A model generated the notes under the pieces. The model was not told where the DNA came from, searched no databases, and saw only the letters and a program-made list of their open reading frames with translations. From Allobosea thiooxidans (GTDB lineage Bacteria > Pseudomonadota > Alphaproteobacteria > Rhizobiales > Beijerinckiaceae): a stretch of 64,000 nt of DNA. A program made the position numbers and the translations under genes. This document shows positions 44,262-52,169 of this stretch, piece by piece (the stretch's first letter is position 1; every line of letters begins with the position of its first letter). The stretch covers positions 124,001-188,000 of the forward strand of contig NZ_FUYX01000003.1 of assembly GCF_900168195.1 (NCBI RefSeq). Reading direction: 5' to 3'.

Positions 44262-45437
44262 ATGCGGATTATGGTCACGGGCATCCCATCCTACCTGATG
44301 CGGACCGTCGAAAGCGTATCGGGGGCGACCGTCAGGCACCGCCCCTATTTCGAGGCGGTGCGAACCAAGAATGACCTGATCGCGCAGGTCAAGAAGATCG
44401 CCAACACCGGCAACTACCTGATCGGCGAAGGCGCCGCTCACAGCGTGCGCGGCCACGACGTCACCTATGTGCCGTTCTGGCACCTGGCGAACAGCGTCAA
44501 TTCGCCGGAAACCTACGAGAAGCTGAACCAGAGCTTCGACCTGTGCCTGTTCGCCTCGGCCAATCTGCTGCGGCCGGGCTATGCAGCGACGACCGAATCC
44601 TTCGTGTTCGAGCGGCTGAACATGCCGATCGTGGTGATGGGCATCGGCATCCAGAAGAAGGAGAACCTCAAGGACGCCCTGCCCGAGGGCACGCGCCGCT
44701 TCCTCAACGTGCTCAAGAAGAAGGAGAGCTTCTTCCTGACGCGCGGCCATTTCACGGCCGATTTCCTCAAGGCCGAGGGCATGAACTATGTCCGCCCGAC
44801 CGGCTGTCCGTCATTGTACTACGAGCCCGCGGCGATGAAGCGCTCGCTCAGCCACCTCGCCGATCCCGATCTCGCCGACGCGCAGAAGATCGCCTTCGGC
44901 GGCTATCTCGGCAGCGTGCCGGACACGATCGTCGACGCGCATGCGCTGCTGCGGCAGGACAGCATCGCGAGCTATGTCATCCAGGACGAGATCACGGTCT
45001 ATAACCTCAACATCCTCGCCGAGGAGACGGACGACGCCTACGACCAGGCCGCCGGCCGCATCGTCGCCAAGACCGAGTACAAGCACGCCGAGAAATGGCA
45101 GCGGAACTGCGAGTTCCGCGTCTTCTTCGACACGCACAAATGGCGCAGCTGGGTGTCGGGGCAGGATTTCTGCTTCGGCCGCCGCTTCCACGGCTCGATC
45201 ATCGGCATGCAGTCCGGCGTGCCCGCACTGATGATCGCCGTCGACGACCGCATGCGCGAGATGCTCGATTTCGTCGGCTTCCCCTATATCGAGGCGTCCG
45301 TCTGGAACCGCGAAGCGAAGAAGAAGGCCTTCCTGCAGGACTTCCTCTCCAAGATCGACGTCCCGGCCGCGATCCATCGCTACTCGGCCTGCGAGGAGAA
45401 CTTCAACGCGGCGCTCAAGGATATCGGGATCCGCTGA
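44262..45437 (+). CDS. Polysaccharide pyruvyl transferase-family protein, copy 2
   Basis: The protein has 391 residues and is clearly homologous to copy 1 along its full length: NTGNYLIGEGAAHSV, VVMGIGIQKKENLKDAL, FFLTRGHFTADFLKAEG, RPTGCPSLYY and GRRFHGSIIGMQSGVPALMI. The N-terminal variable region (about 12-40) and the central region differ most, which fits a different acceptor. The TGA stop shares its A with the ATG of the glycosidase-like gene. Two ketal-forming enzymes would imply two pyruvylated residues per repeat unit, or one enzyme with a changed donor. Confidence 0.87.
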   Translation: MRIMVTGIPSYLMRTVESVSGATVRHRPYFEAVRTKNDLIAQVKKIANTGNYLIGEGAAHSVRGHDVTYVPFWHLANSVNSPETYEKLNQSFDLCLFASANLLRPGYAATTESFVFERLNMPIVVMGIGIQKKENLKDALPEGTRRFLNVLKKKESFFLTRGHFTADFLKAEGMNYVRPTGCPSLYYEPAAMKRSLSHLADPDLADAQKIAFGGYLGSVPDTIVDAHALLRQDSIASYVIQDEITVYNLNILAEETDDAYDQAAGRIVAKTEYKHAEKWQRNCEFRVFFDTHKWRSWVSGQDFCFGRRFHGSIIGMQSGVPALMIAVDDRMREMLDFVGFPYIEASVWNREAKKKAFLQDFLSKIDVPAAIHRYSACEENFNAALKDIGIR

Positions 45438-46582
45438 TGGCGGATTTTGCGCGCAGGGCCATGGGGCGGAGCTTGCATGCCGGTTGGCCGGCGGCGTGGC
45501 TCCGCCGCCTGATCCCGCTTGTCGCCGCGTCCGGCCTGGCGGTTGCGGCTCTCGCCGCACCCGCCGCTGCTCCGGCGCAGTTCGGCGTCAACCGCGTCAA
45601 TCTCGCCTGGCTCGACGCTGCCGGCCGCGAGAAGGTGCTGGATCAGATCGCGCAGAGCGGCATCCGCTCGGTGCGGCTCTCCCTGACCAACCCGATGGAT
45701 GCCAGCATCGACGCCGTACGGGTCGCCCATCAGAAGGGCCTCGCCATCCTGCTCGAGGTCTCGCTGAACAACGCCGCCCTCTATCCCAAGGGGACGAAGC
45801 CCCGCTCCGGCCGCGGCCGCATCTGGGACATGTATCGCCTCTCCGACATCTCGCCGGAGCTCTACCGGGCGACCTTGCGCGATGCCCTGCAGCGGATCGA
45901 CAGCCTCGGCGTCCCCCTCATCGCCGTCGAGCCCGGCAACGAGATCAACTGGGGCGCCTATAACGGCGATCTGGAGATCAGGCCCGAAGCCAACACCCGC
46001 ACGGCCCGCTCGCTCCGGGACGTGGCCGATCCGGATGGGCTCGCGCGCGGCGCGGCGAATTACGTCCAGCTGCTGAAGGTCACCCGCGCCGAACTGGCGA
46101 AGACGAGGCTCAGCGCCGGCGCCAAGGTCGTCTCGGCCGGACTCTCCGACATCCCGCCCGAACACGCCGACCGGCGCGGCATCGACAGCATCGACCCGGT
46201 GAGCTTCACCGCGCTCCTGCGCGAGCATGGGCTGGATCAAGCGGCCGACGGCTATGGCATCCATATCTATCCGGGCGGGGACCGCACCCCGGCCGCCCGC
46301 GAGCAGCATGTCGAGCAGGCCCTTTCGATCTGCCGCTCGCGTCCGGCCGAGGGCAAGCCCTGCTGGATCACCGAATGGGGCTTCGCCAACACCGCGAAGA
46401 CCTGCCCCACCGACGACAGCCGCCGCGAACGCCTGGTCAAGGCGACCCGCGAGCGCTTCGCCGACCTCATGCGCGACGGCCGGATCGCCGCCGCCTTCTA
46501 TTTCGACTGGGACGCGACGACCTATGGCATTTGGCGCTGCGGCGGGCTTTCTCCCGCCGGCCGGGCGGCGGTGACGCCGTGA
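45437..46582 (+). CDS. Secreted clan GH-A glycoside hydrolase-like protein
   Basis: The product has 381 residues. After a basic start a signal peptide (IPLVAASGLAVAALAAPAAA) precedes a TIM-barrel-like domain: FGVNRVNLAWLD, SIRSVRLSL-type strand 2, the acid/base candidate in VEPGNEINWGAYNG, and the nucleophile candidate in CWITEWGFAN. Asn-Glu at strand 4 and Glu at strand 7 are the clan A signature. It is the only clearly exported enzyme in the glycan cluster and may trim or release the product in the periplasm. The exact GH family is not assignable by eye. Confidence 0.82.
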   Translation: MADFARRAMGRSLHAGWPAAWLRRLIPLVAASGLAVAALAAPAAAPAQFGVNRVNLAWLDAAGREKVLDQIAQSGIRSVRLSLTNPMDASIDAVRVAHQKGLAILLEVSLNNAALYPKGTKPRSGRGRIWDMYRLSDISPELYRATLRDALQRIDSLGVPLIAVEPGNEINWGAYNGDLEIRPEANTRTARSLRDVADPDGLARGAANYVQLLKVTRAELAKTRLSAGAKVVSAGLSDIPPEHADRRGIDSIDPVSFTALLREHGLDQAADGYGIHIYPGGDRTPAAREQHVEQALSICRSRPAEGKPCWITEWGFANTAKTCPTDDSRRERLVKATRERFADLMRDGRIAAAFYFDWDATTYGIWRCGGLSPAGRAAVTP

Positions 46583-47748
46583 AGACCCTGATCATCGGCG
46601 GTTCCAACACCGTCATGCAGCCCGGCTACCTTTCCTCGCTGCTCTCGGTGATGGCGCGGCGCGGCGTTGCGCTCGACATCGTCGCGGATCTCGCGGTCGG
46701 CGGCACGACCAGCGCCTTCGGCCTCTACCAGCTCAAGCTGCATGAGCAGGAGCTGGCCGATTGCGACCTGCTGCTGATCGAATATGCGCTCAACGACGCC
46801 TTCGTCTATGGCGACGAGCGGCGCCCGTTCCGGCACTGGGCCCGCTTCTACGAGGGCATCATCCGCTTCGCCCGCGAGCGCAATCCGAAGCTCAGGATCG
46901 CCACCCTCGTCTTCGGTGCCCGCAACGGCTCGTTCCTGACCTCGGTGCCCGCAATCGATGCGGGGATCGGCTATATCTCGCGCTGGTACGGGACGACCTG
47001 CATCGATGTCTCGCAACTGCTCATGCAGCGCCTCGGCCGCGAGGTCGTCGGCCATCCGAGCTTCTACTCCGATCAGGGCCATTATGCCCGGCCGGTCGCG
47101 ACGACCGTCGTCGCCAACCTGATCGCCGATGAGCTGGAGCCGGCGCTTGCCGCGCCTCCGCGCCCCGCCGCGCTGCCGCCCGCGATCGATCCCGAGCATT
47201 TCGCCAATGCCCGCGCGCTCGACGGCACCTGGCTCGCCAAAAGACTCGGGAGACCTGTGGTGGAGTATGCCAACCGCCGCTTCTCCGTGTCGGCGCTGGA
47301 CCTCGGACGGGAACGGCTGCGCTTCGACATCGAGAAGGGCATGCTGCTCGCCTTGAGCTATGTCTGCGAGCCGCGCACGCCGCCGCTCGATCTGCAAGGC
47401 GGCGACGAGGTGCATCGCGCCGCGCTGCTCAAGGGCGGCGTGCGCGACGGCACCTACAAGTTCCTGGTCTCGATGCTCAGCTTCGAGTTCCTCTATGGCC
47501 CGACGCTTCTCGACATGCAGCAGATGCGCACGCTGACCCTCTCCGGAGGGCTCGCCGCTGCCGGGCACAAGCTGCATGTGCCCAAGGACAGCGTCCGGCA
47601 CGAGACCTTCCCAGCGGAGCCGGCCCTCCCCATCACCGGCATCCTCTTCACCGGAAACCTCAAGACCTGTGCCCTCGAAAAAGCCAGCCCGCCGCAGCCC
47701 GCGACATCCGATACGGTTTCCGCGCCATCAGCAGCTGCGCTGACCTAG
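46579..47748 (+). CDS. SGNH/GDSL-like hydrolase of the glycan locus
   Basis: The product has 389 residues from a GTG at 46579 overlapping the upstream TGA (GTGA). The N-terminal domain looks SGNH: block I is LIIGGSNTVMQPGY with Ser, the Gly block is AVGGTTSAF, block III is IEYALNDAFVYG with Asn, and block V is HPSFYSDQGHYARP with Asp and His. These could form a Ser-His-Asp esterase site. About residues 210-389 form a second beta-rich domain with similarity to none I recognise. There is no signal peptide. An acyl-ester transferase or hydrolase acting on the glycan precursor is plausible. Confidence 0.78.
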   Translation: MKTLIIGGSNTVMQPGYLSSLLSVMARRGVALDIVADLAVGGTTSAFGLYQLKLHEQELADCDLLLIEYALNDAFVYGDERRPFRHWARFYEGIIRFARERNPKLRIATLVFGARNGSFLTSVPAIDAGIGYISRWYGTTCIDVSQLLMQRLGREVVGHPSFYSDQGHYARPVATTVVANLIADELEPALAAPPRPAALPPAIDPEHFANARALDGTWLAKRLGRPVVEYANRRFSVSALDLGRERLRFDIEKGMLLALSYVCEPRTPPLDLQGGDEVHRAALLKGGVRDGTYKFLVSMLSFEFLYGPTLLDMQQMRTLTLSGGLAAAGHKLHVPKDSVRHETFPAEPALPITGILFTGNLKTCALEKASPPQPATSDTVSAPSAAALT

Positions 47749-47854
47749 GAGTTGTGTGGCGCGCGCGGATTGCCGAGGACAGCCGCAACCGGCGTCGTTC
47801 GATCCCTTATCGGCGAAACCCGTCGATCGAAAACGGTCTTGCATCGTAGGAATC

Positions 47855-47893
47855 CGCCTGTTAAACGTTTTACTGTAAAACGTTTAACAGGCG
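47855..47893. promoter_or_regulatory. Double LacI-type operator over the lacI-family start region
   Basis: A 39-bp near-perfect palindrome is centred at 47874. Each arm contains a LacI-family half palindrome, TTAAACGTTTTA and TAAAACGTTTAA, built on AAACGTTT. It ends four bases before the ATG of the regulator, covering its ribosome site, so binding should block its own transcription or translation start. Confidence 0.85.
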
Positions 47894-47897
47894 CCTG

Positions 47898-48992
47898 ATG
47901 GACAATGGACGCGTAACGATCCGGGATGTCGCCGCCCGCGCGGGCGTGTCGATCGCCACGGTCTCGAACGTCTTCAGCGGCAACAAGCCGGTGAATGCCG
48001 ATTTGCGCGAGCGCGTGCTGAAGGCGGCCGAGGAGCTCGCCTATCAGGTCGATCGGGCAGCCTCGCAACTGCGCTCGGGCCAGGCTCGCGTCGTCGGCGT
48101 CCTCGTGCCCGATCTCGACGACGTCTTCTTCACCTCGCTGGTCTCGCAGCTCGAGGTCCTCGCCGAGAGGGACGGCTACGATATCCTCGTCGCCAGCTCG
48201 CGCGACGATCTCGGGCTGGAGCAGTCGCGGCTGCGCACCCTGCTGGCCTGGCGCCCGTCGGGGCTGATCGCGGTGCCCTGCTCCGATGCGGTTCCGGAAG
48301 CGCTGCGTGGCGAGGTCGGGCGCCTTCCGATCGTCTTCGCCGACCGCGTGCCGCCCGAGGGCTCGATCGTCGACACGGTGGCGATCGACAACCGCGAGGC
48401 CGGCGAGATCGCCGCCCGACACCTTCTCGCCAAGGGCCATCGCGACATCCTCGTCGCCGCCTCGAGCCTCGCCATCTCGCCGATCCGCGAGCGCGTTCAC
48501 GGCGCCTGCGACCTGATCAGGAGCGCGCTCGACCGCGAGCCGACCGTCGTCGAGCTCGGCTCGAATGCCGATCGCGGCGCGGCGACGTTCCGGCACTGGC
48601 TCGAACGCCACAAGCAGCCGAGCGCCGTCATCGCGCTCACCAACGTCACCACGTTGAGCACGCTCTCGGCCCTGGCGCGCCTACGGATCGATATTCCCGA
48701 CCCGGTCTCGGTCGTCGGCTTCGACGATTATCCCTGGATGAGCGCCCGCAAGACCGGCCTGACCGCGATCCGCCAGCCGATCGCCGAGATGGCGGAGGCC
48801 GCCTGGAACCGCCTGCGTGCCCGCATGGCCGGGGACCGGACGCCGCCCACGCATTCCGTGATGCAGACCAGCCTGCAGGCCCGCGATTCCGTGCGCGATC
48901 TCGCCGCCATGGCCGAGCACGCCGGCAGCCGCGATCCCGACCCGCTTCCGAATCCGGAAAGGCCGGCCGCTTCGCGCAAGGCGGTGCACTGA
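47898..48992 (+). CDS. LacI-family transcriptional regulator
   Basis: The protein has 364 residues. The N-terminal helix-turn-helix and hinge occupy about residues 6-60 (TIRDVAARAGVSIATVSNVF). The periplasmic-binding-protein-like effector domain (about 65-335) includes VVGVLVPDLDDVFFTSLV and VSVVGFDDYPWMSA. The last 30 residues are an extra charged tail. The gene heads the sugar transport and ribitol catabolism block, and the double operator immediately upstream suggests autorepression and control of the downstream genes. The inducer is presumably a polyol or pentulose. Confidence 0.95.
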   Translation: MDNGRVTIRDVAARAGVSIATVSNVFSGNKPVNADLRERVLKAAEELAYQVDRAASQLRSGQARVVGVLVPDLDDVFFTSLVSQLEVLAERDGYDILVASSRDDLGLEQSRLRTLLAWRPSGLIAVPCSDAVPEALRGEVGRLPIVFADRVPPEGSIVDTVAIDNREAGEIAARHLLAKGHRDILVAASSLAISPIRERVHGACDLIRSALDREPTVVELGSNADRGAATFRHWLERHKQPSAVIALTNVTTLSTLSALARLRIDIPDPVSVVGFDDYPWMSARKTGLTAIRQPIAEMAEAAWNRLRARMAGDRTPPTHSVMQTSLQARDSVRDLAAMAEHAGSRDPDPLPNPERPAASRKAVH

Positions 48993-49073
48993 CGAAGACC
49001 GACTGCGGACGCCCAAGCGTCCGTGCCACCGGGCCGACAGAGCCTGGAGCGAAAGAAATACTGGAGGAAACGC

Positions 49074-49949
49074 GTGCAACTTCAACGAACGGCACGACTA
49101 TTGCCGCTTCTTGCGCCGGTGCATCTGCTCATCCTGAGCGTGATCGTGCTGCCGTCGCTCTATGTCGTCTGGCTGAGCCTTAACACGTCGAGCTTCGGCC
49201 AGGCGCCGAGCTTCGTCGGCCTGCAGAACTACTGGCGCGTCCTGACCGACCCCGCCTTCCACAGCGCGCTGTGGAACACCGTCGTCCTCGTCGTCGTCGC
49301 CGTGCATCTGGAACTCGCCGTCGGCCTCGGCATGGCCCTGCTCTTCGCCAGCGGCCTGCCCTTCCGGCGCTTCCTGCTCGTCGCCGTGCTGGCGCCCTAT
49401 GCCGTCAGCGAGGTCACGGCGGTGGTGATGTGGCGCTTCCTGTTCGATCCCGATGCCGGGCCGATCACGCTCGCACTCCGAGCGCTTCACCTGCCGACGC
49501 TCGACTGGTCCTTCGAGCCCTCGCACGCGATGATCCTGATCGGCCTTTTGACGATCTGGCTGCACCTGCCCTTCACCTTCGTTATCGTCTACGCCGCGCG
49601 CCTCGCCATTCCCGCCGAGCTCTACGAAGCCGCCCGGATCGACGGCGCGACCCGCTGGCAGGCCTTCCTGCGCGTGACCTTGCCGCTGCTCGGGCCGGCG
49701 ATGCTGATCGCGCTGCTCTTCCGCTACATCTTCGCCTTCCGCCTGTTCTCGGAAGCCTGGCTCCTGACCAAGGGCGGGCCGGCGCGCTCGACCGAAGTCG
49801 TGGCGATCTACCTCTATCAGGAAGCCTTCAGCTTCAACGCCTTCGGTCCGGCCGCGGCCACCGCCTGGATCATGGTGCTGGCCTCGCTGCTGCTTGCCGG
49901 CGCCTATGTCTTCCTGCTCAAGCGCGGAGGTGTCGCCCATGCGCACTGA
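49074..49949 (+). CDS. Sugar ABC transporter permease (MalF/UgpA-like)
   Basis: The product has 291 residues from a GTG at 49074 with GGAGG six bases upstream. About six membrane helices are visible, beginning with PVHLLILSVIVLPSLYVVWL. The EAA cytoplasmic loop is ELYEAARIDGATRWQAFLRV, the site that docks onto the ATPase. It overlaps the second permease by 11 bases. The pair belongs to the carbohydrate uptake (CUT1) class. No ATP-binding subunit is encoded nearby. Confidence 0.94.
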   Translation: MQLQRTARLLPLLAPVHLLILSVIVLPSLYVVWLSLNTSSFGQAPSFVGLQNYWRVLTDPAFHSALWNTVVLVVVAVHLELAVGLGMALLFASGLPFRRFLLVAVLAPYAVSEVTAVVMWRFLFDPDAGPITLALRALHLPTLDWSFEPSHAMILIGLLTIWLHLPFTFVIVYAARLAIPAELYEAARIDGATRWQAFLRVTLPLLGPAMLIALLFRYIFAFRLFSEAWLLTKGGPARSTEVVAIYLYQEAFSFNAFGPAAATAWIMVLASLLLAGAYVFLLKRGGVAHAH

Positions 49950-50772
49950 ACGCGCCCTGGTCGGGCTGGGCAAGGCGCTCGCAGTCCTCGCGATCCTGTT
50001 CTGGTCGCTGTTCCCGATCCTGTTCATCGCGATGTCCTCGCTGAAGCCGGGGCAGGACATCTTCGCGGTGCCGCCGAAATGGCTGTTCACCCCGACCTTC
50101 AAGCACTACGCCGAGCTCTGGCGCTCCTGGGGCGTCTTCTTCGAGGGGCTGCTCAACAGCCTGCTGATCACGGTAGGCGCGACGCTGCTCGCCATCGTCG
50201 CCAGCGCCTGCGCCGGCTATGTCTACTCGCGCAATTCCGGTCGCTGGCTCGGGGCGAGCCTGCTCGGGCTCATCATCGTCAGGCTGATCCCACCGATCGT
50301 CGTGACGCTGCCGCTCTTCCCGATCGTGAACTGGCTCGGGCTCAGCGACACCCATCTCGTGCTGATCCTGCTCTACGCCACCTTCTTCGTCTCGCTCGGC
50401 ACGGTGCTGATGCGCACCTTCATGGACCAGATCCCGCGCGAGCTCGACGAGGCCGCATCGATGGACGGCGCCAGCCGCCTGACCATCCTGCGCAAGGTCA
50501 TCGCGCCGCTGGCTATGCCGGGCGTGCTCGCCGTCGCGGTCTTCGTCATCGTCTTCTCCTGGAACGAGTTCCTCTTCGCCTTCATCTTCACCGCGACCAA
50601 GGCCAAGACCGCGCCTCTCGTGATCTCCGAGATGATCGGCTCCATCGACGGGGTCGATTGGGGGATCCTCTTCGCCGCCGCGACGGTGCAGCTCGTGCCG
50701 GTCCTCATCTTCGTCGTCTTCATGAACCGCTACCTCGTGGCCGGCCTCACCGCCGGTTCGACGAAGGGGTAG
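49939..50772 (+). CDS. Sugar ABC transporter permease (MalG/UgpE-like)
   Basis: The product has 277 residues from the ATG at 49939, with GGAGG nine bases upstream inside the preceding gene. It has about six membrane helices, starting with LAVLAILFWSLFPILFIAMS. The EAA loop is ELDEAASMDGASRLTILRKV. It is the partner of the upstream permease in a CUT1 importer. The substrate-binding protein gene follows after 28 bases. Confidence 0.94.
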   Translation: MRTERALVGLGKALAVLAILFWSLFPILFIAMSSLKPGQDIFAVPPKWLFTPTFKHYAELWRSWGVFFEGLLNSLLITVGATLLAIVASACAGYVYSRNSGRWLGASLLGLIIVRLIPPIVVTLPLFPIVNWLGLSDTHLVLILLYATFFVSLGTVLMRTFMDQIPRELDEAASMDGASRLTILRKVIAPLAMPGVLAVAVFVIVFSWNEFLFAFIFTATKAKTAPLVISEMIGSIDGVDWGILFAAATVQLVPVLIFVVFMNRYLVAGLTAGSTKG

Positions 50773-50800
50773 CCAACCACACAAAAAGAGGGAGGAAGCC

Positions 50801-52096
50801 ATGTCGAACAAGCCTGAAACCAAGCTCACCCGCCGCACCTTCGTCGCCGGTTCCGCCGGTGTCGCCGCCACGCTTGCGATCGGCCCCGCGCTCGCGGCCG
50901 GCAAGACGCTGAACGTGCTCAGCCACAAGGTCCACCAGACCGTGCTCGGCAGCGGCGATGGCGACCTGATGGCGGGCTGGTGCAAGGCCAATGACGCCGA
51001 GATCGCCTTCACCACCTTCGATTCCAACCCGCTGCAGGACCGGCTCTTCCGCGAGGCCAGCCTGAAGGAGACCGAGTACGGCGTCGGCTATCTCATCGAC
51101 AACCGGCCGACCTCGCAGATCGCCGCCCTGTTCGAGCCGCTCGACGCCTATCAGAAGCAGGATGCGATCGAGGATTTCGGCGATATCGCGCCCGGCCTCG
51201 TGCAGGGCATGACCGTCGACGGGAAGCTGATCGGCATCCCCGTCCGCCACGCGACGCAAGGCCTGTTCTACAATGAGGCGCTGCTGGAGGAGGCCGGCAT
51301 CTCCGCCCCGCCGACGACGCTGGAAGAGCTGATCGAGCAGGCCAAGAAAACGACCTTCACCTCCAAGGCCGGCACGCCGGTGACCGGCATGGTGCTGGCA
51401 AGCGACCTCGCCGTCTTCCCGGTGATGTTCGCCCGCGCCTATGGCGGCGACTTCATCGGCCCCGACCTCAAGCTGGTGCCGAACCGCGAAGCGCTGGAGC
51501 AGGGCCTGGCCGCCCTGCGCGGCATGTTCGAGGCCGGCAGCCTGCCGCGCAGCTATGCCACGACCAAGAACGACGATCAGGTGACCTGGCTGCAGCAGGG
51601 CCGCGCCGCCTTCACCGTCCTGCCCTTCGCGCGGGGCGCGCAGCTCAACAATGCCGAACAGAGCAAGTTCCCCGGCAAGATCAAGGCCGTGCCCTTCCCC
51701 GGCGCCAAGGCGATCCAGGGCAAGATGCCGATGGCTTCCGTCGTCGAGGCCTGGGCGATGTCGATCCCGAAGAACGCCAAGGACAAGGCGCTGGCCTGGA
51801 GCTTCATCAAGGAGGTTTCCAGCAAGCGCGTGACGCTCGGCATGGCGCTCAACGGCAACGGCCCGGTGCGGGTCTCGACCTATGCCGACGAGAAGCTGAA
51901 GGCCGGCAATGCGCTCGCCGCCGTGGAGGCCAAGGTCCTTTCGACAGCGCGCGGCGCCTTCCCTCCCTTCCCGGAGGCCGCCCGCGCCCAGGCGACCTTC
52001 CTCGAGGAGGTCCAGCTCGCCGTGCTCGGCCGCAAGCCGGTCAAGGACGCCGTCTCCGCCATCATCGAACGCGTCAAGCCGATGATGCCGGCCTGA
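50801..52096 (+). CDS. Sugar ABC transporter substrate-binding protein
   Basis: The product has 431 residues with a Tat-like signal (RRTFVAGSAGVAATLAI). It is an extracellular solute-binding protein of family 1 type, with KLIGIPVRHATQGLFYNEAL and GLAALRGMFEAG regions. An AGGGAGGAAG ribosome site lies before the ATG. Given the RbtD and kinase downstream, ribitol or a related polyol is the likely ligand. The absence of a lipobox indicates a soluble periplasmic protein. Confidence 0.92.
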   Translation: MSNKPETKLTRRTFVAGSAGVAATLAIGPALAAGKTLNVLSHKVHQTVLGSGDGDLMAGWCKANDAEIAFTTFDSNPLQDRLFREASLKETEYGVGYLIDNRPTSQIAALFEPLDAYQKQDAIEDFGDIAPGLVQGMTVDGKLIGIPVRHATQGLFYNEALLEEAGISAPPTTLEELIEQAKKTTFTSKAGTPVTGMVLASDLAVFPVMFARAYGGDFIGPDLKLVPNREALEQGLAALRGMFEAGSLPRSYATTKNDDQVTWLQQGRAAFTVLPFARGAQLNNAEQSKFPGKIKAVPFPGAKAIQGKMPMASVVEAWAMSIPKNAKDKALAWSFIKEVSSKRVTLGMALNGNGPVRVSTYADEKLKAGNALAAVEAKVLSTARGAFPPFPEAARAQATFLEEVQLAVLGRKPVKDAVSAIIERVKPMMPA

Positions 52097-52169
52097 TTGA
52101 TCTTCTGACCTGTGGGGCGCCGCCCCGCAGGCGCCCGCTCCATTCGTTGCACCTTGAAGGATCTCCGCC

